From contig NZ_BLIN01000005.1 of NCBI RefSeq assembly GCF_009811555.1, positions 4,597,501-4,661,500 of the forward strand: a stretch of DNA of 64,000 nucleotides. The letters run 5' to 3'. Each line of letters begins with the position of its first letter. Position 1 is the stretch's first letter. Positions 34,754 through 42,909 of this stretch are shown piece by piece. Source of the stretch: Streptomyces caniferus. GTDB taxonomy: Bacteria > Actinomycetota > Actinomycetes > Streptomycetales > Streptomycetaceae. The notes beneath the pieces are model-generated. The model did not search any database. It worked only from the letters and a program-made list of their open reading frames with translations, and was not told the DNA's origin. The position numbers and the translations under genes were made by a program.

Positions 34754-35947
34754 GTGCACCTCGCCCCCACCGCGCGCCAGGAGCGACTGCGCTGCGAACT
34801 CCGCTCGTACTTCCGCCGGGTGCTGCCGGACGGGCCGGTCGAGGACCCCGCGGAGCAGCGCGCGGTGCTCCGCCGGATCGGCGCCGACGGCATGCTGGGA
34901 CTGGGCTGGCCGACCGCGTACGGAGGCCGGGGCCGCGGCCCCGACGAACAGTTCGTCTTCTTCGACGAGGCCTACCGCGCGGGCGCTCCGGTCTCGATGG
35001 TCACCCTCAACACCGTCGGCCCGACCCTGATGAAGTACGGCACCCCGCAGCAGAAGGACTTCTTCCTGCCGCGCATCCTCAGCGGCGAGCTCGTCTTCGC
35101 GATCGGCTATACGGAACCCGAGGCCGGCACCGACCTCGCCGCGCTCCGCACCCGCGCGACGAGAGAGGCGAGCGGCGGCGACGCCCGCTGGCTGATCAAC
35201 GGCGCCAAGAGCTTCACCAGCAATGCCCATCAGGCCGACTGGATCTGGCTCGCCTGCCGCACCGACCCCGAGGCCCCCAAGCACCGGGGCATCTCGATCA
35301 TCCTCGTGCCCACGGACGCGCCCGGTTTCTCCTGGACGCCGATCGAGACGGTCGGCGGGCTGACGACCACCGCCACCTACTACGACGGCATCCGCGTCCC
35401 GGCCGGGAACCTCGTGGGGGAGGAGAACGCGGGCTGGAAGCTGATCACGCATCAGCTCAACCATGAGCGCGTCGCGCTGGCCGCCATCGGTATGCAGGCC
35501 GAGGACGCCTTCGACGCGGCGCTGGCCCATGCCCGTACGCCGGAGCCGGAGACCGGCGAGCGGCCCGCCGACCGCGCTTGGGTGCGCTCCCGGCTCGCCG
35601 AGGCGCACGCCCGGCTGGCCGCGACCCGGCTGCTGAACTGGCGGCTGGTCGATGACGTGGGCGCCGGGACGCTCAGCCCCGGTGATGCCGCCGGAGTGAA
35701 GTTCGCCGGGACGGAGAGCGCCGTCGAGGTCTACCGGATCTGCCAGGAGGTGGTGGGCGATGCCGCCCTGGTGCGGACGGGGTCGCCGGGCGCCTTCGGG
35801 GGCGCCGTAGGGGGTGCCTCAGGGGGCGGTGAGCTGGAGCGGATGAACCGGGCGGCGCAGATCAACACGTTCGGGGGCGGAGTGAGCGAGGTCCAGCGGG
35901 AGATCGTCGCGACGATGCGGCTGGGGATGCGGAGGGGGCGGCGATGA
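34754..35947 (+). CDS. acyl-CoA dehydrogenase, steroid side-chain type (ChsE2/FadE29-like)
   Basis: A 397-residue FAD-dependent dehydrogenase; GTG start after GGGGAG. FAD/substrate motifs: IGYTEPEAGTDLAALRTRA, a loop WLINGAKSFTSNAHQADWIW and QINTFGGGVSEVQREIVA at the C-terminus. In mycobacteria FadE28 and FadE29 form an alpha2-beta2 enzyme dehydrogenating the 3-carbon steroid side-chain CoA ester. Here the two subunits flank a ChsH2-like gene, as in igr-type operons. The usual catalytic Glu should lie in one subunit only. A short GGAVGGASGGG insert lies near residue 355. The ATGA overlap couples it to the next gene. Confidence 0.88.
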   Translation: MHLAPTARQERLRCELRSYFRRVLPDGPVEDPAEQRAVLRRIGADGMLGLGWPTAYGGRGRGPDEQFVFFDEAYRAGAPVSMVTLNTVGPTLMKYGTPQQKDFFLPRILSGELVFAIGYTEPEAGTDLAALRTRATREASGGDARWLINGAKSFTSNAHQADWIWLACRTDPEAPKHRGISIILVPTDAPGFSWTPIETVGGLTTTATYYDGIRVPAGNLVGEENAGWKLITHQLNHERVALAAIGMQAEDAFDAALAHARTPEPETGERPADRAWVRSRLAEAHARLAATRLLNWRLVDDVGAGTLSPGDAAGVKFAGTESAVEVYRICQEVVGDAALVRTGSPGAFGGAVGGASGGGELERMNRAAQINTFGGGVSEVQREIVATMRLGMRRGRR

Positions 35948-37263
35948 GCCCGGTGCAGCTCGCGTACGAACAGCTCAAGGCCTATGAGGGGCTGTCGACC
36001 TCGGCGGCCGGGGTGGGCAAGGACCTGGTCAACGAGCCGATGATCCGGCACTGGTGCGAGGCCATGGGCGACACCAACCCCGCCTACCGGGGGCCGGACG
36101 CCATCGCCCCGCCGACCATGCTGCAGGCCTGGACGATGGGTGGCCTCTCCGGGCACGCCGACCGTTCGGGGGCGTACGACGAACTGTCCACGCTGCTGGA
36201 CAGCGCCGGGTACACCTCCATCGTCGCCACCGACTGCGAGCAGGAGTATCTGCGGCCGCTGCGGCCCGGTGACGAGATCACCTTCGACGCGGTGATCGAG
36301 TCGGTGTCGGAGCGCAAGACGACGAAGCTGGGGACCGGGCACTTCATCACGACGCGGATGGACATCCACGCGAACGGCGAGCCGGCCGGGACGCATCGCT
36401 TCCGGGTCCTCAAGTACGCCCCGGCCGCACGGCTCCCCAAGACGGCGGAGCGGTCGCGGACACCCCAGCAGTCGTCGCACACACCGGAGCGGTCGCAGGC
36501 ACCCCAGCAGGCGGCCCGGCCGTCGTCGCACACACCGGAGCGGTCGCAGGCACCCCAGCAGGCGGCCCGGCCGTCGTCGCACACAACGGAGCAGGCGGCC
36601 CGGCCGTCGTCACACACGCCAGGGCGATCGCAGGGGGCCCGGCAGCCCCAGGCCCCCGGGCAGACCCGAACCAGACGCCCCCGTCCCGTCATCAACCGCG
36701 ACAACGCCGGGTTCTGGGAAGGCGTTGCCGGGCACCGCCTGCTGATCCAGCGCTGCACGGGGTGCCGGACGCTGCGTTTCCCCTGGTTGCCGGGGTGCAA
36801 CGCCTGCGGGTCACCGGAGTGGGACACCGTCGAGGCGAGCGGCGCGGGAACGGTCTTCTCCTACGTCGTGATGCACCATCCGCCCTTCCCCGCCTTCACG
36901 GTGCCCGAGCACGAAGCGGACCCGCCCGAGCACGGCGTGGACCCGCCCGAACGCGGCTCGGAGACGGCCGGCCCGCAGGCAGCCGCTCCCGGCCCGCACG
37001 CCGTCGCGTCCGGTGGCCCGCACACGGACGTACCCGGCCCCCACACGACCGCCCCCACCCCCGCTCCCCACCCCAGTCCCCACCCCACCCCCTACGCCGT
37101 CGGGCTGATCGAGCTCGCGGAAGGGGTGCGGATCGTCAGCAACGTCGTCGGTGTCCCCTACGACAAGGTGCGGATCGGTATGCCGGTACGGCTCGAATTC
37201 CTGCGGGCCGACGAGGAGTTGGAGCTTCCGGTCTTCCGCGTGGCAGAGGGCGGTGAGGCGTGA
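35944..37263 (+). CDS. MaoC-DUF35 two-domain hydratase subunit (ChsH2-like)
   Basis: A 439-residue protein. Residues about 1-160 form an N-terminal hotdog (MaoC-like) domain. A 70-residue repetitive linker rich in Ser/His/Pro/Gln/Arg (tandem repeats) follows. The C-terminal DUF35 domain has a zinc ribbon CTGCRTLRFPWLPGCNACG and an OB fold, split by a second His/Pro/Asp-rich insert (DNA about 36900-37100). In mycobacteria ChsH2 pairs with ChsH1 to hydrate the enoyl-CoA, and its DUF35 domain binds Ltp2. Length is larger than the usual 310-320 because of the linkers. The start overlaps the upstream stop (ATGA). Confidence 0.87.
   Translation: MSPVQLAYEQLKAYEGLSTSAAGVGKDLVNEPMIRHWCEAMGDTNPAYRGPDAIAPPTMLQAWTMGGLSGHADRSGAYDELSTLLDSAGYTSIVATDCEQEYLRPLRPGDEITFDAVIESVSERKTTKLGTGHFITTRMDIHANGEPAGTHRFRVLKYAPAARLPKTAERSRTPQQSSHTPERSQAPQQAARPSSHTPERSQAPQQAARPSSHTTEQAARPSSHTPGRSQGARQPQAPGQTRTRRPRPVINRDNAGFWEGVAGHRLLIQRCTGCRTLRFPWLPGCNACGSPEWDTVEASGAGTVFSYVVMHHPPFPAFTVPEHEADPPEHGVDPPERGSETAGPQAAAPGPHAVASGGPHTDVPGPHTTAPTPAPHPSPHPTPYAVGLIELAEGVRIVSNVVGVPYDKVRIGMPVRLEFLRADEELELPVFRVAEGGEA
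36472..36630 (+). repeat. 51-bp tandem repeat in the ChsH2-like linker
   Basis: Two identical 51-base units at 36472-36522 and 36523-36573 encode SSHTPERSQAPQQAARP. They are followed by a 33-base shortened unit (36574-36606) and a diverged partial unit. Unit length is a multiple of three, so copy number can change without a frameshift. Confidence 0.85.
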
Positions 37264-37264
37264 G

Positions 37265-38419
37265 ATGGACTTCACGCCCACGCCCGAGCAGGCGGCGGCC
37301 CGCGAGCTGGCGGCGCGGATCTTCGGCGACCTGTCCACGCCCGAGCGCCTCGCCGTCTGCGGCAGCGGCACGGACGCCGCCCTGTGGAAGGCGCTGTGCG
37401 CGGCCGGTCTGCCGGGCGCGGCGGAGGAGACCGGTCTGCTCGGACTCGTGCTGATGCTGGAGGAGCAGGGGCGGACGACGGCGCAGGTGCCGTTCGCGGC
37501 GACCTGCGTGTACGGCCTGCTGGCGATCGGCGCCCACGGCGACCGGGAACAGCGGGCGCGGCTGCTGCCGCCGTTGCGGGACGGCGAGGCGGTCGCCACC
37601 GGGGCGTTCCCGGCGCGGCGCGGTGGCGTACGGGCCGAGCGCGCCGAGGACGGGACGGGGCGGCTGACCGGCACCGTCCCCGTCGTGCCGTGGCTGCGCG
37701 AGGCCACCCACGTCCTGGTGCCGGACGGGACGACGCGGACGCTGTGGCTCGTACGCACCGACGACCCCGGGGTGCGGCGGGAGCCGGTCGAGACCACCGC
37801 GCCCTGGTCGGCGGGCCGGCTCACTCTGGACGCCGCCCCCGCCGAATGCCTGGACGGGAGCGACCCCGACACGGACCCCGACCCGGACCCCGACAGCAGC
37901 CCCGACCCCCAAGCCGACACCGCCCCCGATCCGCACCCCCACCCCTACTCCCACACCCTGGTCCTCGCCCGCACCGCCTTCGCCGGACTCCAGGCCGGGG
38001 TCTGCGCCGGCTCCCTGGCCCGGGCGGTGTCCCACACCACGACCCGCGAACAGTTCGGCCGCCCGCTCGCCACCAACCAGGGCGTCCAGTTGCGCGCCGC
38101 CGATGCCTACATGGACACCGAGGCGATCCGGGTCACCGCCTACGAGGCGGCCTGGCGCCGGGACGCGGGCCTGGACGCCGGGCCGCATGCGCTGACCGCC
38201 GCCTGGTGGGCGTCCGAGGCGGGCACCCGCGTCGTGCACACCGGCCAGCATCTGCACGGCGGCATCGGCGCCGACGTCGACCACCCCGTCCACCGGCACT
38301 TCCTCTGGGGCCGACAGCTGGCCGGTTATCTGGGATCAGGTGCCGAAGTCATCGCCGAATTGGGCGAGTTGCTGACCTCGCCGTCCATGGGCGGCGAAGA
38401 CCGGAAGGAGGCCGGATGA
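37265..38419 (+). CDS. acyl-CoA dehydrogenase, second subunit (ChsE1/FadE28-like)
   Basis: A 384-residue protein starting MDFTPTPEQAAARELAARIF, two bases after the ChsH2 stop. It has the acyl-CoA dehydrogenase fold but with shortened N-terminal conservation. C-terminal motifs include TTREQFGRPLATNQGVQLRA and VVHTGQHLHGGIGADVDHPV, which match the FadE28 side of the heterotetramer. A 30-residue Asp/Pro/His insert (DNA 37860-37950) precedes the C-terminal helical domain. It is co-transcribed and overlaps the MaoC gene by ATGA. Confidence 0.87.
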   Translation: MDFTPTPEQAAARELAARIFGDLSTPERLAVCGSGTDAALWKALCAAGLPGAAEETGLLGLVLMLEEQGRTTAQVPFAATCVYGLLAIGAHGDREQRARLLPPLRDGEAVATGAFPARRGGVRAERAEDGTGRLTGTVPVVPWLREATHVLVPDGTTRTLWLVRTDDPGVRREPVETTAPWSAGRLTLDAAPAECLDGSDPDTDPDPDPDSSPDPQADTAPDPHPHPYSHTLVLARTAFAGLQAGVCAGSLARAVSHTTTREQFGRPLATNQGVQLRAADAYMDTEAIRVTAYEAAWRRDAGLDAGPHALTAAWWASEAGTRVVHTGQHLHGGIGADVDHPVHRHFLWGRQLAGYLGSGAEVIAELGELLTSPSMGGEDRKEAG

Positions 38420-38808
38420 AGGCCGGTGACGAGCTGCCGACGCTCACCATCCCCCTCACCCGCACCCTGATCGTCGCCGGGGCGATCGCCTCCCGCGACT
38501 ACCAGGACGTGCACCACGACACCGAGGCGGCCCAGCAGAAGGGCTCCCCGGAGATCTTCATGAACATCCTGACCACCAACGGGCTCGTCGGCCGCTACAT
38601 CACCGACCACTTCGGGCCGCGCTGCACCCTGCGCAAGGTCGCCATCCGCCTTGGTGCCCCCAACTACCCGGGGGACACCATGGTGTTGAACGGCACCGTC
38701 ACCGAGGTGACGGACGGTACGGCGGTGGTGCGGATCGTCGGTGCGAACGGCATCGGCCACCACGTCACCGGCACGGTGACGGTCAGCCTCCCGGAGGGCA
38801 CGGCATGA
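38416..38808 (+). CDS. MaoC-family enoyl-CoA hydratase subunit (ChsH1-like)
   Basis: A 130-residue single hotdog domain with GGAAGGAGG ahead of the ATG. The hydratase motif is ASRDYQDVHHD, with the Asp/His pair of (R)-hydratases, followed by GSPEIFMNILTTNGLVGRYI. In M. tuberculosis ChsH1 supplies the catalytic residues of the ChsH1-ChsH2 hydratase acting on the dehydrogenated side chain. The order dehydrogenase - ChsH2 - dehydrogenase - ChsH1 - Ltp2 supports this role. It overlaps both neighbours by ATGA. Confidence 0.9.
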   Translation: MKAGDELPTLTIPLTRTLIVAGAIASRDYQDVHHDTEAAQQKGSPEIFMNILTTNGLVGRYITDHFGPRCTLRKVAIRLGAPNYPGDTMVLNGTVTEVTDGTAVVRIVGANGIGHHVTGTVTVSLPEGTA

Positions 38809-39971
38809 GCGTCCACCGCCTCGACTCCCTCGGCGGCCGGGCCGCCATCGCCGGGATCGGCGCGACCGAGTTCTCCAAGGACTCCGGCCGCAGCGAACTG
38901 GTGCTCGCCGTCGAGGCCGTACGCGCCGCCCTCGACGACGCCGGGCTGACCCCCGCGGACGTCGACGGCCTGGTCACCTTCACCATGGACACCAACCCCG
39001 AGATCACCGTCGCGCAGGCGGCCGGCATCGGCGAACTGTCCTTCTTCTCCCGGGTCCACTACGGGGGCGGCGCGGCCTGCGCCACCGTCCAGCAGGCGGC
39101 CCTGGCGGTCGCCACCGGCATCGCCGAAGTCGTCGTCTGCTACCGCGCGTTCAACGAGCGCTCGGGCCGCCGCTTCGGCTCGGGCGTACAGCAGCGGGAG
39201 CCCACCGCGGAGGGCGCGGCCCTCGGCTGGAACCTCCCCTTCGGCCTGCTCACCCCCGCCTCCTGGGTCGCCATGGCCGCACAGCGCTACCTCCACACCT
39301 ACGGCCTGACCCCGGACGCCTTCGGCCCGGTCGCGGTCACCGACCGCCGCCACGCCGCCCGCAACCCGGCCGCGTACTTCTACGGCAAGCCCATCACCCT
39401 CGCCGACCACGCCGCCTCCCGCTGGATCGTGGAGCCGCTGCGGCTGCTGGACTGCTGCCAGGAGACGGACGGCGCCCAGGCGATCGTGGTGGCCTCGCCC
39501 GAGCGGGCCCGCGCGCTGCCCCATCCACCGGCGCTGATCACGGCCGCGGCGCAGGGCGCCGGCCGCGCCCAGGAGCAGATGACCAGCTTCTACCGCGACG
39601 GCCTGACCGGCCTCCCCGAGATGAACGTGGTGGCCCGCCAGCTCTGGCGCACCGCCGCACTCGCCCCCGCCGATATCGATGTCGCGATCCTCTACGACCA
39701 CTTCACGCCGTTCGTGCTGATGCAACTGGAGGAGTTCGGCTTCTGCGGCCCCGGCGAGGCCTCGGACTTCGTCGCCGCGGACACCCTCCCCCTCAACACC
39801 CACGGTGGCCAGCTCGGGGAGGCGTATCTGCACGGCATGAACGGCATCGCCGAGGCCGTCCGCCAGCTCCGCGGCACCTCCGTCAACCAGGCCGGCAGCC
39901 CCGCCCACGTCCTGGTCACCGCCGGCACCGGGGTCCCGACCTCGGGGCTGATCCTCGGCGCGGACGGCTGA
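38805..39971 (+). CDS. Ltp2-like thiolase-fold aldolase (lipid-transfer protein family)
   Basis: A 388-residue thiolase-superfamily protein. It begins GGRAAIAGIGATEFSKDSGR and has PADVDGLVTF and a Cys in GGGAACATVQQAALAV at the nucleophile position. HGGQLGEAYLHGMNGIAEAV is the C-terminal His motif. In mycobacteria Ltp2, with the ChsH2 DUF35 domain, performs the retro-aldol step that releases propionyl-CoA and leaves a 17-keto steroid. It is the last gene of the five-gene overlapping operon. Whether this strain grows on sterols is unknown, as no ring-degradation genes are in view. Confidence 0.9.
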   Translation: MSVHRLDSLGGRAAIAGIGATEFSKDSGRSELVLAVEAVRAALDDAGLTPADVDGLVTFTMDTNPEITVAQAAGIGELSFFSRVHYGGGAACATVQQAALAVATGIAEVVVCYRAFNERSGRRFGSGVQQREPTAEGAALGWNLPFGLLTPASWVAMAAQRYLHTYGLTPDAFGPVAVTDRRHAARNPAAYFYGKPITLADHAASRWIVEPLRLLDCCQETDGAQAIVVASPERARALPHPPALITAAAQGAGRAQEQMTSFYRDGLTGLPEMNVVARQLWRTAALAPADIDVAILYDHFTPFVLMQLEEFGFCGPGEASDFVAADTLPLNTHGGQLGEAYLHGMNGIAEAVRQLRGTSVNQAGSPAHVLVTAGTGVPTSGLILGADG

Positions 39972-40026
39972 GGAGGGCGGCCGAGCCGGGTACCGGCCCG
40001 ACCGCGTACCGACGCTGTCCCTCCCC

Positions 40027-41079
40027 CTACTGCGCGGAACCGGCCCTGCGACGCCGCACGACGAGTACGGTGCCGACGCCCGCGAGGACTGCCGCGCCGC
40101 CTGTCGCGGCGACGGTCGGCAGCGCGTCGGAGGATCCGGTCTCGGCGAGCCTGCCGGTGACCGGGAGCTCGTCGAGGGTGCCCTGCGGCGAGAGGTGGTG
40201 CGCGGACTTCTCCAGCGGACCGGCCGTCCCCCGCCCGCCGCTCTTCCCCAGCGGACCGGCCTTGCCCGGCTTACCGGGCCGCCCCTTGGCGTCCGCGACC
40301 TTGCCGGGCCGGCTGCCGGCGGGCAGGACCGTGAAGTTGAACTGGCTGATCTCGTCGGAGCCGCACTGGCCGTCCTCGCCGTACGAATGGCCGAGGGTGA
40401 AGAAGTAGCCGGTCCCCGCCTTCGCCTTCCCGCCGATCTTGATACGCATCTTGGCGTCCGCGTACTCGCCCGGCTTCAGGCTCTTGATGGTGGCGAACTC
40501 GTCGCTGTCGCGGAACGCGGCGCCTTCGCCCTCGATGGGCTTCCACTTGCCGGTCGCCGGGTTGAACCACTGGACCGTGACGGACAGTTCGGCGACGTCG
40601 TTGATCTTCGGGTCGGCGGTGCCGAGCATCAGGGAGACGTCGGTCTCCATCACCTTGATCTTGGAGACATTGGTGACGCGGTAGGCGAACCCGTGCCAGC
40701 CGGAGCCCGCGACGATCTTGCTCGGGAGGCCGCGCAGCCCCGTCTTGCCGCGCTCCTCGTCGGGTATGCCCGAGCAGTAGGTCGGGCGGGTGTAGGTGGG
40801 GGACGGCTCGGCACTCGGCGTCGCCGGCGCCGGAGCGGCAGGCTCGGCAGCTCCCGGGGTGGCGGCCTCGGTCGGCCGCCCGGTCTGCTCCTCCCCACGG
40901 CCGTCGCTCCCGTCGGCCGCGGGCGTTTGCGGAGCCGACGCGGTGGCGGCGGACGCGGGGCGGCCGTCGGCGGGCGCGGGCGCCTCACCCGTCGCGTGGG
41001 CGACCGGGGCCGAGAGCAGTGCCATAGGGCCCAGGACAGCCGTGACAGCCGCGGTCGCCAGAGCAGGGTGAAGCTTCAT
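40027..41079 (-). CDS. LAETG sortase-anchored surface protein
   Basis: A 350-residue protein. ATG 41079 (MKLHPALATAAVTAV) follows GGAAGG. The signal peptide ends at APVAHATG. A Pro/Ala/Thr-rich stretch and a beta-rich domain (about residues 100-250, Cys in TYCSGIPDEE and GQCGSDEI) follow. The C-terminus is LAETGSSDALP, a hydrophobic helix, and VVRRRRAGSAQ: a class E (SrtE-type) sortase signal typical of Streptomyces. It is probably covalently attached to peptidoglycan. The domain function is unknown. Confidence 0.9.
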   Translation of the reverse strand: MKLHPALATAAVTAVLGPMALLSAPVAHATGEAPAPADGRPASAATASAPQTPAADGSDGRGEEQTGRPTEAATPGAAEPAAPAPATPSAEPSPTYTRPTYCSGIPDEERGKTGLRGLPSKIVAGSGWHGFAYRVTNVSKIKVMETDVSLMLGTADPKINDVAELSVTVQWFNPATGKWKPIEGEGAAFRDSDEFATIKSLKPGEYADAKMRIKIGGKAKAGTGYFFTLGHSYGEDGQCGSDEISQFNFTVLPAGSRPGKVADAKGRPGKPGKAGPLGKSGGRGTAGPLEKSAHHLSPQGTLDELPVTGRLAETGSSDALPTVAATGGAAVLAGVGTVLVVRRRRAGSAQ

Positions 41080-41373
41080 CGAGGCCTTCCGTACGGAGTC
41101 AAGTGACCGCCACGAGGGGCGGCCTGCGCGGTATGACCACGCATGATCAGGTACGTGACCTGCGAATCGATCAAAAGGTTGCATGCCGGACGCCGGCGCC
41201 CCGCACGAGCGCCCTCACAGCGGGCCGGGCAGTACGGGGGATCTCAGGGGAACACGACGCCCCGTCCCCCCAGAGGAGGTGGACCGAACCCCACCCGTAC
41301 AACTTGAGACGGATAGCGCTTCGGCACCTAGGGGCGATCCCTCTGGGCCACCCTCGCTCCTAGCGTGGTGCCC

Positions 41374-41910
41374 ATGACCACGCCAGTGTGCACCAGCGCT
41401 TCGACCGTCGCTGTGTTCCCGACGTTCTCGTCCTATGTACGGGCCCGGGGGCCGGTCCTGCTGCGCACTGCGCGGTCGCTGTCCGCCAACCCGAACGACG
41501 CCGAGGACCTCCTCCAGACCGCCCTGACCAAGACCTACGTGGCCTGGGACCGGATCGAGGACCACCGCGCCCTGGACGGCTACGTCCGCCGCGCGCTGAT
41601 CAACACCCGTACCTCCCAGTGGCGCAAGCGCAAGGTCGATGAATTCGCCGTCGACGAGCTCCCGGAGCCGGACCCGCTGCCCGCGCCCGACCCGGCCGAA
41701 CTCCAGGGCCTGCGCGATGCGATGTGGCGCGCGGTGATGCGACTGCCCGCCCGTCAGCGGGCCATGGTCGTCCTCAGGTACTACGAGGACCTGAGCGAGG
41801 CCCAGACCGCCGAGGTCATGGAGGTCTCGATCGGCACGGTCAAGAGCGCCGTCTCCCGCGCCCTGGCCAAACTCCGGGAGGACCCGGGACTGACGATGCT
41901 CTCGGCCTGA
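41374..41910 (+). CDS. SigE-family ECF-type RNA polymerase sigma factor
   Basis: A 178-residue protein starting MTTPVCTSAS. Region 2 is FPTFSSYVRARGPVLLRTAR with NPNDAEDLLQTALTKTYVAW. Region 4 is LPARQRAMVVLRYYEDLSEA and VSIGTVKSAVSRALAKLR. This is the actinobacterial SigE-family subgroup. No anti-sigma gene is adjacent. There is no clear Shine-Dalgarno; TAGCGT at 41361-41366 lies seven bases before the ATG, so a leaderless transcript is possible. It is divergent from the LAETG gene across a 294-base gap with no other feature. Confidence 0.9.
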   Translation: MTTPVCTSASTVAVFPTFSSYVRARGPVLLRTARSLSANPNDAEDLLQTALTKTYVAWDRIEDHRALDGYVRRALINTRTSQWRKRKVDEFAVDELPEPDPLPAPDPAELQGLRDAMWRAVMRLPARQRAMVVLRYYEDLSEAQTAEVMEVSIGTVKSAVSRALAKLREDPGLTMLSA

Positions 41911-42065
41911 CTGCGTCGCTTCGGGGAGCGCATGCGCCGATGCGCCCTTCGGCACAGGTGGCCCGTCGATGGGCCACCACGCCTCCTGCCCCCGTCAGGC
42001 GGACCAGGGCGTGTGCCGAAAGTGCTCGCAGAGCCGTTGTCGGACCCCTCCGCTACGGTGCGGCC

Positions 42066-42764
42066 ATGTCGAATTTCGTACTGGTTGCAGGCGCTTGGCT
42101 CGGCTCGTGGGCGTGGGACGGGGTGGTGGCGGAGCTGCGTGAGGCCGGCCACGACGTCTATCCGTTGACGCTGTCGGGCCTCGCGGAGAAGCGGGGTGTT
42201 CCCGCTGGGCAGGAGACCCACGTGCGGGACATCGTGGGCGAGGTCGAGCGTCTCGATCTGCGCGATGTCGTCCTTGTCGGACACAGTTACTCGGGCATCC
42301 CGGTGGGTCAGGCCGCCGAGCGAATCGGCGACCGGCTGACTCGCGCAGTCTTCGTCGACGCCAATGTTCCCGTCGATGGCGAGTCGTTCGTCTCCAGCTG
42401 GTGGGAGGGGCCGGCGAAGCTGGAGGCCGCGATCGTCGGCAATGGCGGCCTGTGGGCACCGCTGGCCGCGGCCGACTGCGACGGCCAGGGGCTCACGGAG
42501 GAGCAGATCGCACGAATCGTGGACGGCGCGACGCCACACCCGGGTGCCTCGCTGGCTGAGCCGGCCGCGTTGGCCCGGCCGCTCGGTGAGCTACCGGCGA
42601 TGTACATCAAGTGTCTGCTCGACGGCGCTGAGCCGAGCGACGACGTGGCCAAGCTGCTGACCAGCGAGCACTGGCAGCTGGTCCAGATGGACACCGGCCA
42701 CTGGCCGATGTTCTCCCAGCCGCGCGAACTGGCACGGATCCTCCTCGACGCGGTCGGGGCGTGA
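42066..42764 (+). CDS. alpha/beta hydrolase (small esterase)
   Basis: A 232-residue cytosolic hydrolase starting MSNFVLVAGAWLGSWAWDGV. The nucleophile elbow is VLVGHSYSGIP (Ser about 74). The acid is probably Asp in the later strand, and the catalytic His is in MDTGHWPMFSQP. It is closest in look to EstC/hydroxynitrile-lyase-like esterases. No signal peptide is present. The substrate is unknown. Confidence 0.88.
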   Translation: MSNFVLVAGAWLGSWAWDGVVAELREAGHDVYPLTLSGLAEKRGVPAGQETHVRDIVGEVERLDLRDVVLVGHSYSGIPVGQAAERIGDRLTRAVFVDANVPVDGESFVSSWWEGPAKLEAAIVGNGGLWAPLAAADCDGQGLTEEQIARIVDGATPHPGASLAEPAALARPLGELPAMYIKCLLDGAEPSDDVAKLLTSEHWQLVQMDTGHWPMFSQPRELARILLDAVGA

Positions 42765-42909
42765 CCGCAGTACCGCACCGACGGGCTCCTTGCGGGCGCG
42801 TGAAGGGCCCGGAGGGCTGGAGGCGGAGGATGCGGCGAGGCGAAGCCGCCAGGTAGTTGGACATGGCGTTCTCACATCTCTCTTATGGCTGCGCCGCATG
42901 GTGGGGTTC

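Noticed and set aside
36472..36630. CRISPR-like array
   Set aside because: The repeated units are contiguous 51-bp copies with no spacers, keep a reading frame and code for a protein linker.
41361..41373. Firm promoter call for the sigma-factor gene
   Set aside because: Only a -10-like TAGCGT is seen and no matching -35, so it is mentioned in the gene entry and not listed as a feature.
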